A stretch of DNA of 46,767 bases. It comes from Anaerolineales bacterium. GTDB lineage: Bacteria > Chloroflexota > Anaerolineae > Anaerolineales > Villigracilaceae. Made by a program: the position numbers and the translations under genes. The notes beneath the pieces were generated by a model. The model was not told the DNA's origin, did not search any database, and saw only the letters and a program-made list of their open reading frames with translations. The stretch spans positions 1 through 46,767 of the forward strand of contig CAKKRM010000218.1 in assembly GCA_919902735.1 (NCBI GenBank), read 5' to 3'. Each line of letters opens with the position of its first letter. Positions within the stretch are counted from its first letter, which is position 1. Below, piece by piece: positions 35,058 to 42,806 of this stretch.

Positions 35058-35972
35058 TTACAGCTTCTCAACAACTCTAAGTTTTGCGCTGCGCGCGCGC
35101 GGGTTTTCTTTTACTTCTTCATCGGTAGGCAATATCGGCTTCTTATTCACCAATTGCACAACAGCCTTACGTTCCACTTCATAAATTCTTTCGTAAGGCG
35201 GATTGACGAGTTCTTTGCTCTGCTCTCGAAAATATTCCTTGACGATGCGGTCTTCCAAAGAGTGGAAGGAAATTACCGCGCATCTTCCACCTGACCTGAG
35301 AGCTGATACAGCTTGCGGAAGCGTGATCTCCACTGAGGCCAATTCCTCGTTGACAGCGATGCGCAGGGCTTGGAAAGTCTGCGTGGCAGGGTGGACGCGA
35401 TCCCCTCTTCGGGGAGATGCTTTTTCGATGACAGCAACCAGCTCACGGGTAGTGCGAAGCGGTCTGTTCATCACAATGGCTTTGGCGATCTTGCGCGAGT
35501 CGCGATCCTCGCCGTAGCGGAAGATGATGTCGGCGAGCTCCCGTTCATCAAAGGTGTTGACGATATCTTCCGCGCTCATCGTGGCGTTGATGCCAAACCG
35601 CATATCGAGCGGGCCATCCTGCATGAAGGAGAAGCCGCGTTCGGCATTATCGAACTGCATGGACGATGCGCCGAGGTCGAGGACGATGCCGTCAATCACA
35701 TCCCATTTTAAAGAAGCGAGTTGTTCGGCAAGGGTAATGTGGGAGGCTTGCACGAGATGAATGCGCTTTTCGTAAGGAGCCAAGGTCTCACGAGCGAGCG
35801 CCAAAGCCTGCGGGTCTACATCGAGACCGAGCAAAAGCCCATCTGGCGTGCAAGCCTCCAGTATCCCGCGAGCGTGTCCGCCCGCGCCCAGAGTGCCATC
35901 CACATACCGCCCGCCATTGCGAGGTTGCAGAGCGTGTATAATCTCTTGGTAAAGTACAGGTTTGTGTTGCAT
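35058..35972 (-). CDS. rsmH: 16S rRNA (cytosine(1402)-N(4))-methyltransferase RsmH (MraW)
   Basis: The 304-residue enzyme N4-methylates C1402 of 16S rRNA with S-adenosylmethionine. Seen: HKPVLYQEIIHALQP, YVDGTLGAGGHARGILE (motif I), GIVLDLGASSMQFDN, FSFMQDGPLDMRFG and AVISFHSLEDRIVKEYF. The ATG at 35972 is chosen because AGGAG lies 8 bases upstream; the open frame continues to 36023 only through the GC palindrome. That palindrome's end provides the ribosome binding site. Second gene of the dcw cluster, as usual. Confidence 0.97.
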   Translation of the reverse strand: MQHKPVLYQEIIHALQPRNGGRYVDGTLGAGGHARGILEACTPDGLLLGLDVDPQALALARETLAPYEKRIHLVQASHITLAEQLASLKWDVIDGIVLDLGASSMQFDNAERGFSFMQDGPLDMRFGINATMSAEDIVNTFDERELADIIFRYGEDRDSRKIAKAIVMNRPLRTTRELVAVIEKASPRRGDRVHPATQTFQALRIAVNEELASVEITLPQAVSALRSGGRCAVISFHSLEDRIVKEYFREQSKELVNPPYERIYEVERKAVVQLVNKKPILPTDEEVKENPRARSAKLRVVEKL

Positions 35973-35978
35973 TCGTTG

Positions 35979-36022
35979 TGCTCCTGGCGGCGTCCTCGCC
36001 GCCGAGGACGGCGGCAAGAGCA
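35979..36022. repeat. 44-bp GC palindrome, copy 3, between mraZ and rsmH
   Basis: The 30-bp core 35986-36015 is the exact reverse complement of the ftsA-ftsZ copy. Its arm reads AGGAGCA on the minus strand and forms the rsmH ribosome binding site. The element starts 4 bases after the mraZ stop codon. Confidence 0.92.
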
Positions 36023-36026
36023 CAAT

Positions 36027-36473
36027 TTATGATTTCGTTTTCGACAGATCCAGCGTCGAGAAGCGCGCGTTGTTTGCTTCGGTGTCCTGAAGCTGGGTCA
36101 TTTGTTCGCTCCAGGTCGCGGGTGTCCACACTTCAAAGTACTCGCCCTGCCCTGCCACAACCAGTTCACCGTTCTCTATTCCAAGAAAAGCGCGCAGGTT
36201 TTGCGGAACGAGGATGCGCCCAACCTTATCCGCTTCGATGGGATAGGCGTTGGAAAGGATCAAGCGGCGCAGCAAACGGGCGGTCGGGTCGGCCAGGTTC
36301 ATGGCTTCGATGCGCTCGTAGACCTGTTTGAAATACGTCTCAGTCATTACCATGAGACATTTGTCAAAACCCTGTGTGATAAATGCGCCACCTTCCAACA
36401 ACTCACGAAAGCGCGCTGGTATCATCAGGCGGCCCTTGTCATCGAGGTTGTGTTGGAACTGGCCTAAGAACAT
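36027..36473 (-). CDS. mraZ: Transcriptional regulator MraZ
   Basis: The 148-residue protein holds two SpoVT/AbrB-like MraZ domains, each with the D-x-x-x-R DNA-binding motif: NLDDKGRLMIPARFRELL at the start and EADKVGRILVPQNLRAFLGI in the second half. MraZ is a ring-forming regulator that binds tandem repeats before its own gene and tunes dcw expression. Three GTGG repeats at exact 10-bp period lie between the promoter and this gene, fitting that role. First gene of the cluster. Confidence 0.96.
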   Translation of the reverse strand: MFLGQFQHNLDDKGRLMIPARFRELLEGGAFITQGFDKCLMVMTETYFKQVYERIEAMNLADPTARLLRRLILSNAYPIEADKVGRILVPQNLRAFLGIENGELVVAGQGEYFEVWTPATWSEQMTQLQDTEANNARFSTLDLSKTKS

Positions 36474-36501
36474 TTGTGCTACTTATCCTTTTAATAGACG
36501 A

Positions 36502-36520
36502 ACGCCGGGCATCCCGGCGT
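36502..36520. promoter_or_regulatory. Hairpin in the mraZ 5' leader
   Basis: ACGCCGGG and its exact complement enclose a 3-base loop, between the MraZ operator and the mraZ start. No T run follows. It may protect or control the dcw mRNA leader. Confidence 0.6.
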
Positions 36521-36522
36521 CC

Positions 36523-36550
36523 TTACCACTTTCTACCACTTCTTCCCACA
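36523..36550 (-). promoter_or_regulatory. Candidate MraZ operator
   Basis: On the minus strand GTGGGAAGAA, GTGGTAGAAA and GTGGTAAGG follow each other with exact 10-bp spacing, directly downstream of the -10 box. Known MraZ sites are tandem short GTGG/TGGG-type repeats at 10-bp spacing before mraZ. Binding here would block the promoter start region. Confidence 0.75.
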
Positions 36551-36577
36551 TTATACGCTTTTCGAGGGAAAAATCAA
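36550..36577 (-). promoter_or_regulatory. Promoter of the dcw cluster
   Basis: On the minus strand TTGATT is followed after 16 bases by a perfect TATAAT (36555-36550). It is the only strong promoter I see for the 17-gene cluster. Confidence 0.75.
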
Positions 36578-36621
36578 GTGGGCTAGTACTTTTTTTCTCA
36601 TATCAAAGGCATTGCTGACTC

Positions 36622-37512
36622 ATGAAAACCTCCCCCACCTTCACCCTGCTCGAAGCCGATGACTGGCGAGACTATGAATTACTGGATTCAGGCGACGGCC
36701 AAAAGCTCGAACGCTTTGGCAAATACATTTTTTCGCGTCCTGAATCCCAAGCCATGTGGAGCCGCGCGCTCCCTGCCTCAGAGTGGAATAATGCCCACGC
36801 TATGTTTCAACCCTCGGGCGAGGAAAGCGGCGGGCATTGGGATTTCAAAAAGAAAGTCGATGAAAAATGGATGATGACTTATGGGGATTTAAAGTTCTGG
36901 GCGATGACAACACCCGGCCGCCACCTCGGCGTGTTTCCTGAAGTCGCTTCTCACTGGGACTTTATGGCTGATGCCGTCCGAAAGGCAGGTCATCAACCGA
37001 ACATTCTCAACCTATTTGGGTACACAGGTTTGGCTTCTCTTGCAGCGGCGGCGGCTGGCGCACAAGTGACTCATGTAGATGCATCCAAGAAATCTGTCAG
37101 TTGGGCGCGCGAGAACCAGGAATTGTCTGGATTAAAAGAAAAGCCCATCCGCTGGGTGGTGGAGGACGCCATCAAATACGTCCAACGTGAAGAGAAGCGC
37201 GGCGTGAAATATGATGGCATCATTCTCGATCCCCCGAAATTCGGGCGCGGACCCAAAGGCGAAATTTGGGAAGTGTACAAGTCCCTGCCCAACTTATTGG
37301 ACATGTGCCGCGCCTGCCTAAGCGACTCTCCCCTTTTCGTGATCGTCACGGTCTATGCCGTGCGCGCATCCGCCATCCATGTGGCGCAAGCCGTGGATGA
37401 AATGATGAAGAAATTCAAAGGTGATGTTGACAGCGGTGAGCTGGTGACGCGCGAAAAAAGCGCAAACCGCCTGCTTTCACAGGCGGTCTATGCAAGGTGG
37501 TCTGCCAAATAA
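36622..37512 (+). CDS. Class I SAM-dependent methyltransferase (RlmI/RlmK-like, without PUA domain)
   Basis: The 296-residue protein has a Rossmann methyltransferase core: HLGVFPEVASHWDFM, ILNLFGYTGLASLAAAAAGA (motif I), HVDASKKSVSWARENQELSG and IILDPPKFGRGPKGEIWEV. The layout is that of COG1092-type rRNA methyltransferases, but the N-terminal PUA domain is replaced by a short unrelated segment (SPTFTLLEADDWRDYELLDSG). The substrate is probably rRNA or another RNA, by similarity only. It diverges from the dcw promoter and has no clear ribosome binding site. A terminator follows. Confidence 0.85.
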   Translation: MKTSPTFTLLEADDWRDYELLDSGDGQKLERFGKYIFSRPESQAMWSRALPASEWNNAHAMFQPSGEESGGHWDFKKKVDEKWMMTYGDLKFWAMTTPGRHLGVFPEVASHWDFMADAVRKAGHQPNILNLFGYTGLASLAAAAAGAQVTHVDASKKSVSWARENQELSGLKEKPIRWVVEDAIKYVQREEKRGVKYDGIILDPPKFGRGPKGEIWEVYKSLPNLLDMCRACLSDSPLFVIVTVYAVRASAIHVAQAVDEMMKKFKGDVDSGELVTREKSANRLLSQAVYARWSAK

Positions 37513-37547
37513 AAAATCTCCGAGGCTCAACACCTCGGAGATTTTTT
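37511..37547. terminator. Bidirectional terminator
   Basis: AAAAAATCTCCGAGG pairs exactly with its complement around a 7-base loop. It lies between the convergent methyltransferase gene (+) and the membrane protein gene (-) and has T runs on both strands. Confidence 0.92.
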
Positions 37548-37555
37548 ATCCACTG

Positions 37556-38506
37556 CTATCCGCTGCTGCTGCTACTTGTACTGCTGGCGCTTCCCCCGCC
37601 ACTGCTCTTGCTGCTGCTCGTGCTTGTAGCAGGCGATGTTATTTTCTTCAACAGGTCATACCAGAAGGATGATCCCTGTGAGACAGCCGCGGCTGTCAGA
37701 CTTAGCCCAACTACTTTCAATAGGACGAACAAAGCCCAGTCCCCGGCATTGGCGCCAGCCGCAGGGCGTTCCGTTTGCCACCAACCGATCTTAATGGATA
37801 GGTCTCCAAGTTCCTTAAAAAGTTCATCCAGGCTTGCTTCTGTGCCTTCCCGCGCCACAACCATCTCCGCCTTGGCGGCAGCGATGGCGCGCAACTCTGC
37901 ATTATTCCACAAGGCTCTGGCAAGCTGAATGCTGTCTGTACCAAACAGCAGGGTCACCGCCACAGAAAGCATGATCACAAAACTGCGGGCATTCGCACGG
38001 AAAGTAGCTGCCGCCTGCTCAAGGATGCCTGAAAAATAAGTCGTTGTACGAGAACGCAAATCCTCGATTTTAGTAACACCCTGCGTAATCCAACTGATCA
38101 TTGCCATTTTTCCATCAGAATCGGGCAGCTTATCGATAATTTCAGCCAATTGAGCAAGGCTTAATTGCTTGTTGTCCTTCTCTGCTGTCAGCCCGATCAT
38201 ATCAAAGTATGCATCCACGAGAGTTGCCACCGGTACTTTCTCGATCATTTTTGGCTCGGTAGCAGACTTGAACAGACTCAGGAAGCTCTTATAACGAATG
38301 GGGCGCTGGGCTTCCAATTGAGGAAGTTTAAGCAGATCATCCACCTTTTTATCTCCAACGAGGGCGATCAGGTAGCGTTTCAAAGCCACACCGCGCGTTT
38401 CCAATGCCTCGTTGATCCACTGCGTCACCAACGAGACTATCGACCCCAGAATGTAATATACCAATATAAGGCCAATTGCAACTTCAAGAACCTGTGGAAT
38501 AGTCAT
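37556..38506 (-). CDS. Membrane protein of unknown function with Ser/Gly tail
   Basis: The 316-residue protein has a first membrane helix at about 6-28 (EVAIGLILVYYILGSIVSLV), a large middle region of about 140 residues and two further helices (about 178-195 and 262-285). It ends in QGSSFWYDLLKKI and a low-complexity tail of serine, threonine and glycine. The motif F-W-x-D-L-L before the tail recurs in bacterial membrane proteins of unknown role. The ATG at 38506 has AGGAGA 5 bases upstream. It is 46 bases downstream of the Vps62-like gene in the same direction, probably one operon. Confidence 0.75.
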   Translation of the reverse strand: MTIPQVLEVAIGLILVYYILGSIVSLVTQWINEALETRGVALKRYLIALVGDKKVDDLLKLPQLEAQRPIRYKSFLSLFKSATEPKMIEKVPVATLVDAYFDMIGLTAEKDNKQLSLAQLAEIIDKLPDSDGKMAMISWITQGVTKIEDLRSRTTTYFSGILEQAAATFRANARSFVIMLSVAVTLLFGTDSIQLARALWNNAELRAIAAAKAEMVVAREGTEASLDELFKELGDLSIKIGWWQTERPAAGANAGDWALFVLLKVVGLSLTAAAVSQGSSFWYDLLKKITSPATSTSSSKSSGGGSASSTSSSSSG

Positions 38507-38552
38507 AAGTTTCTCCTGTATCGATGTTAATTGTGCTGATCGTATAATCCGC

Positions 38553-40109
38553 TTAATGCGCGGAGTTTTCCAACTCTTCCAGCCAATCCAACGGCCTGCC
38601 CCAGCGCTTGCGTTCATTCACTGCGGGTTGATCCTTCTTTGGCCTGTCCCATTTTGGGCCAGGCGGGCCAGACTCTTCCTTCAACATACTTTTTACACCC
38701 CACAATCCCTTATATTGTACCCATTCCGGTTCAGGATTCAAGAGCACACGGCTCCACTCCTTAACCTTTGGGCGGGTTGTCTTACGGTCAGACATGACAC
38801 GCTTCAAGTAGCTGCTGGATTTAACAACACCCTCGCGCAAGTTATCCCCTTGCATTCCAAGGCGAAAACCATCCCCCGAAGCAAGCTCCATGGGCAGGCT
38901 CACAACATAATGATCGGCCTCATCGCGCATATAAATGAACGCATCCTCTGCAAAGAAGTGAGTGCGTTGAGCCTGCAATTCCTTTATAGCGATCTGCCTT
39001 GCCTTTTGACTCGGGTTGATCAGCATAAAAATATAATGGATCCAGCCGTCCAGCCTGAAAAGGATGCGCTGCAAACGGCCTGGCTTATACATGCTCGGCG
39101 AACGGATCACCTCGGGCTTGCTGTAATTTGCATGAGACCCCAAGGCAACGTAGACAACAGGATGCATCGTCTCATTCCCCAGTTTATCCAGAGCTTTACT
39201 CGTTGTCTCCCATTTTTCAATATTCCCCGCTCCATGCTGCGAAAATAAAACAGCATACGGGGTGTCATTCTTTAAATAGACCGCCGTCATCTCCCAATCC
39301 CCTTCGTGATGATTCATCCCATTGGCCGCAAGACGCCAGTCATTGAAGGCATAGAAAAAATGATATTGCAGGATCGTCCATTGATTGTTTGCCTTATCCG
39401 TCTCATGCAAAACACGGCCATAATAGACCGGCTGCTGATCTTTCTCGAGGATCTTTGCATATTGATGATACGCATCCTGGGCAATTCTCTCCGTGGCTTG
39501 TGAGAGCATATCCATGACAAGGCCCGGTCCTTCAGGGATAATATGGTCCAGAATGAACTTCATGGTGCGAACAGACATGTAAAACAGAATCAGCAGGTAC
39601 ATGGGCAGCAACACCAAATATTCCACTGCAATACCGATTGTACGATTTGGATGAAGAAAAAACAAGATCGGCGCAATTTCCAGCGCAATAAAAAAGAAGG
39701 CAGCCACAGCGGCAGGGATGATCCGCAGCCGGATCGGAGATGCAACCATAAAAATGACAAGCGCCGCGGTCAGGGAAACAGCCAGCGCAATTTCCACACC
39801 CATCAATCCAGCAAACCACCCCAAAGCGCCGATGCCCAAAGCCGATGCAGCCCCCCACCAGATCCACGCATCCGAGTCGCCGAGCGGGTTATTTACAAAT
39901 CGCAAATAAAACTGTTCGCTTTTCAATTCCCCCATATGATCCACAAGCGACTCATTCAAATGGGAGATCGTCTCCACCGCTCCCTTTGGCCCGCTCGGAA
40001 ACAATTTGCACATTTCCAAATACGGCTCCACCGCCATCGGAAAAAAACGCTCGCTCTTCGCAAAGCGTAAAACGGGTTCATATTTTTCGAGCAATTCGAG
40101 ATCGTTCAT
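38553..40109 (-). CDS. Membrane protein with Vps62-like domain
   Basis: The 518-residue protein starts with YEPVLRFAKSERFFPMAVEPYLE, a pattern seen in prokaryotic Vps62-type proteins. Four membrane helices follow at about 80-185. The second half has the hallmarks of the Vps62/necrosis-inducing-protein fold: LQYHFFYAFNDWR, HHEGDWEMTAVYL and HPVVYVALGSHANYS, where His, Asp and Glu of H-x-G-D-W-E are candidate metal ligands. The C-terminus is basic and proline rich. The role in bacteria is not known; a lytic or phospholipase-like activity would be speculation. It is divergent from galK with only 28 bases between. Confidence 0.72.
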   Translation of the reverse strand: MNDLELLEKYEPVLRFAKSERFFPMAVEPYLEMCKLFPSGPKGAVETISHLNESLVDHMGELKSEQFYLRFVNNPLGDSDAWIWWGAASALGIGALGWFAGLMGVEIALAVSLTAALVIFMVASPIRLRIIPAAVAAFFFIALEIAPILFFLHPNRTIGIAVEYLVLLPMYLLILFYMSVRTMKFILDHIIPEGPGLVMDMLSQATERIAQDAYHQYAKILEKDQQPVYYGRVLHETDKANNQWTILQYHFFYAFNDWRLAANGMNHHEGDWEMTAVYLKNDTPYAVLFSQHGAGNIEKWETTSKALDKLGNETMHPVVYVALGSHANYSKPEVIRSPSMYKPGRLQRILFRLDGWIHYIFMLINPSQKARQIAIKELQAQRTHFFAEDAFIYMRDEADHYVVSLPMELASGDGFRLGMQGDNLREGVVKSSSYLKRVMSDRKTTRPKVKEWSRVLLNPEPEWVQYKGLWGVKSMLKEESGPPGPKWDRPKKDQPAVNERKRWGRPLDWLEELENSAH

Positions 40110-40124
40110 GCTGCCTCGTCATGG

Positions 40125-40130
40125 TATAAC
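40125..40130 (+). promoter_or_regulatory. -10 box of galK, apparently leaderless
   Basis: TATAAC preceded by TGG lies 7 bases before the galK ATG in a 28-base divergent gap. No clear -35 box or Shine-Dalgarno sequence is present. Confidence 0.5.
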
Positions 40131-40137
40131 CGCCGTT

Positions 40138-41325
40138 ATGAACATTCAACATCTAAAGCAATCTTTTGCATTCCATTTTAACTCCGAATCCAAAATTATC
40201 GTCCGCGCGCCGGGGCGGGTTAATTTGATCGGAGAACACACCGACTACAACGACGGCTTTGTCCTGCCCATGGCAATCGACCGCGCCGTCTGGCTTGCGC
40301 TTCGTCCGCGGGATGATGGACGGTTGCGCATCCATTCATTGGATATGCAGCCCGCGCCTCCTCCTTCGACTGGCGCTCAGGACAACCCGACGCCTGATTC
40401 TGTTTTCGAAGTACATTCCCTCACGAAAGGCAGCGGCTGGCTCGAATATCCCAAAGGGGTCGCATATCATTTAATGAAGGCGGGCTATGAATTGAACGGC
40501 TTTGACGCCGTGATAACAGGCGATATCCCTCGCGGGGCAGGCTTAGCCTCCTCCGCCGCTGTGGAATTGGCATTCGCCCGCGCATTCGCCGCAGTCTCTG
40601 GGTTTGAGTGGGATGCGCCAAGAATGGCACAGATCGCGCAAAAAGCCGAGAACGAATGGGTCGGCGTCCACTGCGGAATAATGGATCAAATGGCAGGCGC
40701 GGCAAGCAAGGAAGGCCACGCTTTATTTTTGGATTGCCGCTCGCTGGAAATTCAGCACGTGCCCCTGCCAAAGAGTATCTCCATCGTAGTCCTCGATACA
40801 TCCACAAGGCGCGGGCTGGTGAACTCAGCCTACAACGAAAGGCGCACTCAATGCGAAGAAGCGGCGCGTTGGTTTGGAGTGAAAGCGCTGCGTGATGTAA
40901 GTGTAAGTGAATTTACAAGAAAGAGGAAAGAGGAAAGAGGATGGAGTGAGATTGTGTTAAGACGAGCCAGGCATATTGTCACCGAAAATGCGCGGGTTCT
41001 CGAAGCGATTGAGTTAATGAAGGCTGGAAATGTAAAAAGGCTTGGAGAGTTGTTCAATGCCAGCCATGACAGCCTGCGGGATGATTTTGAAGTGACGAAC
41101 AGTGCGCTCAACATCATGGTCGAATGTGCGCGTGAGCAAAGCAGTTGTTACGGTGCGCGCATGACGGGCGCAGGCTTCGGCGGCTGCGCTGTGGCGTTGG
41201 TGAAAGAGGAAAATGCCGCAGAGTTTGTCCATGCTGTTTCAGCGGTATACAGGCAAAGGGCGGGGTTGGAGGCGGCGGTTTACGTCTGCAAAGCAAGCGA
41301 GGGAGCAAGCCTCATGCTGGGATAA
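40138..41325 (+). CDS. galK: Galactokinase
   Basis: The 395-residue GHMP kinase phosphorylates galactose to galactose 1-phosphate. Seen: RAPGRVNLIGEHTDYNDGFV (substrate site), IPRGAGLASSAAVELAFA (phosphate loop), HCGIMDQMAGAA with the catalytic Asp, LDTSTRRGLVNSAYNERR and the C-terminal GARMTGAGFGGCAVALV. The ATG at 40138 is chosen since it starts the conserved region; upstream frame overlaps the divergent gene. A short AAGAGGA array adds KRKEERG-like residues near 265. No other Leloir gene is close. Confidence 0.95.
   Translation: MNIQHLKQSFAFHFNSESKIIVRAPGRVNLIGEHTDYNDGFVLPMAIDRAVWLALRPRDDGRLRIHSLDMQPAPPPSTGAQDNPTPDSVFEVHSLTKGSGWLEYPKGVAYHLMKAGYELNGFDAVITGDIPRGAGLASSAAVELAFARAFAAVSGFEWDAPRMAQIAQKAENEWVGVHCGIMDQMAGAASKEGHALFLDCRSLEIQHVPLPKSISIVVLDTSTRRGLVNSAYNERRTQCEEAARWFGVKALRDVSVSEFTRKRKEERGWSEIVLRRARHIVTENARVLEAIELMKAGNVKRLGELFNASHDSLRDDFEVTNSALNIMVECAREQSSCYGARMTGAGFGGCAVALVKEENAAEFVHAVSAVYRQRAGLEAAVYVCKASEGASLMLG
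40917..40941. repeat. 7-nt-periodic array inside galK
   Basis: AAGAGGA three times, preceded by a partial unit. It is translated as a charged stretch between DVSVSEF and the conserved RRARHIVTEN. Confidence 0.65.
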
Positions 41326-41358
41326 AAAATTGGACACATGGCTGTGTCCAATTTTTTA
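41324..41358. terminator. Bidirectional terminator between galK and the ATP-grasp gene
   Basis: AAAAAATTGGACACA and its complement form a perfect stem with T runs on both strands. It fills the whole gap between the convergent genes. Confidence 0.92.
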
Positions 41359-42381
41359 TTAGGTGTATGCCATCTGTTCCACTTCAACGGGGCGTTTGCG
41401 CTGTTGGCGTTTGATGATCTTTTCAGCGGCTTTGATGGTCTGGCGTTTCTGGCCCGAGCGGATGATCAGCTTCATGAATTTGTTGTGATTGATATTCTTA
41501 TCATTCATGAGCGAAAAATCTGCAGAGCCTGGCTCGTGCGGCGGATAGAAAATGCCGCAGTTGGGGTTGATCTCCAGCATGTAGATTTCGCCGTTTGCGT
41601 CCATGCGGTAATCACAGCGGGCGTATCCGTTGCCGCCCAGTTCGTTGAAGACGCGCAGGGTCTGCTCACGAAGAATCTTTTCGATCTTCGGGTCTGTGAC
41701 CGCAGCCACAGACATTTTTTCGTATTCGACCCATTTCATTTCATAGTGTTTGAAGGATTCGCCCTGGGGAAAGATGAATTCAACAGGTTTGACGGTAATG
41801 GGCTTGTCGATATTATCAGGGTCTTCTGCGATCAGGCAGGTGAACTCGCGGCCTTCGATAAATTCTTCGATCAGGGCGCGGCCAAACTCCTCGACATCGA
41901 CTGCAATTTGTTCGCGGAGTTGTTCGATGTTTTCCACGCGGGATTTGCGGCGAATGCCAACGCTGGCGTATCCGTGCGGCGGTTTGACCAGCATGGGGAA
42001 TTTCAAACGCTTCGCAACCTTTTCAGCATCCTCTGCGCGATTGACGAAAACCCAATTGGGCGTGGGAACCGAAACGCGCCTTGCGGCATTTTTCATTTCA
42101 TCGCGTGTGGGGTCGAAGAATTTCGAATCTGCGCCTGTGAATGCAGCATTATATTTTTCGAGCGCATGAACAAGGGCAATTCCAGACAGCGCGTCATCGG
42201 GTGTGCCGTCGCACAAATTGATAAAGACCTCCACGCCTTCGTCCATTAATGCCTTGATCTGTTTTTCGACATTCGACGGTTCGACATGATGCTGCTTCCA
42301 GCGATACCCCTTCATGTATGCCGATGGGTCATACGGAATATCGTCAGCGTCTGGCGTGCTTGCTAATACGCAAATGTACAT
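41359..42381 (-). CDS. ATP-grasp enzyme, D-alanine--D-alanine ligase-like
   Basis: The 340-residue protein has the ATP-grasp elements of the Ddl family: FPMLVKPPHGYASVGIRRKS (ATP-binding loop), LIEEFIEGREFTCLI, GYARCDYRMDANGEIYMLEINPNCG with the metal-binding Glu and Asn. The N-terminal part differs from Ddl: it lacks GGRSGEH and begins ICVLASTPDADDIPYDP. A true Ddl lies in the dcw cluster, so this one likely ligates another carboxylate and amine pair. It is a single gene, preceded by AAAGGA. The substrate is unknown. Confidence 0.82.
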   Translation of the reverse strand: MYICVLASTPDADDIPYDPSAYMKGYRWKQHHVEPSNVEKQIKALMDEGVEVFINLCDGTPDDALSGIALVHALEKYNAAFTGADSKFFDPTRDEMKNAARRVSVPTPNWVFVNRAEDAEKVAKRLKFPMLVKPPHGYASVGIRRKSRVENIEQLREQIAVDVEEFGRALIEEFIEGREFTCLIAEDPDNIDKPITVKPVEFIFPQGESFKHYEMKWVEYEKMSVAAVTDPKIEKILREQTLRVFNELGGNGYARCDYRMDANGEIYMLEINPNCGIFYPPHEPGSADFSLMNDKNINHNKFMKLIIRSGQKRQTIKAAEKIIKRQQRKRPVEVEQMAYT

Positions 42382-42623
42382 GATTTTTCCTTTGTTGTCT
42401 TTCTGTTATGCTTTTATTTTTCGATTCGATGTCAACGAATCATGTTTTGTGTGTTTATATTTTTCATTCGACATATACCGATGAATCATTAATCATTATG
42501 ATGTGTTTATTTTATACAACTATTGATTTATGTAAAGGTTTTTGGGCATACAATTATCTTAAAATATCAAGGCGTTATTTATGTTTTAGCAATTGAATTT
42601 ATAAATTTATAAATTTCTTTTCT

Positions 42624-42706
42624 CTACCGTACAAAATAAAGTAATTTCGTCATTGCGCGCCGCCCAAGGGCAAAAGCGGCGGCGCGCAATGACGGATGTA
42701 CGGTAG
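42624..42706. repeat. Nested palindrome with CATTGCG core, copy 4
   Basis: The inner arms CGTCATTGCGCGCCGCC and GGCGGCGCGCAATGACG (42648-42694) pair exactly; the outer arms CTACCGTACA and TGTACGGTAG frame them at a distance. It is a variant of the CATTGCGAGG family. Confidence 0.85.
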
Positions 42707-42736
42707 TGAAAATTTCTTTAAGGTTTTTAATGTTTT

Positions 42737-42775
42737 AAGAATCAAGGATGGGCGGCTTGCCCATCCTTGATTCTT
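42737..42775. terminator. Hairpin after the GH4 gene
   Basis: AAGAATCAAGGATGGGC and its exact complement flank a 5-base loop. It lies 30 bases past the GH4 stop codon. T residues are few on the minus strand, so termination there is only likely. Confidence 0.65.
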
Positions 42776-42806
42776 TTATGATAAAAATCACGGCTCCATA
42801 AAAATT

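Larger units (their letters stand above)
42382..42806. other. Gene-free, AT-rich intergenic region
   Basis: The first 240 bases are much more AT-rich than the rest of the window, with short frames only; the 62-codon frame at 42408-42596 has no ribosome binding site or recognisable motif. The promoter of the ATP-grasp gene must lie here. Next come a nested palindrome (42624-42706) and a 17-bp perfect hairpin (42737-42775). I see no tRNA or known RNA structure. Confidence 0.6.

Noticed and set aside
42408-42596. 62-codon frame in the AT-rich gap
   Set aside because: Composition is that of AT-rich non-coding DNA, there is no ribosome binding site and no neighbour linkage.
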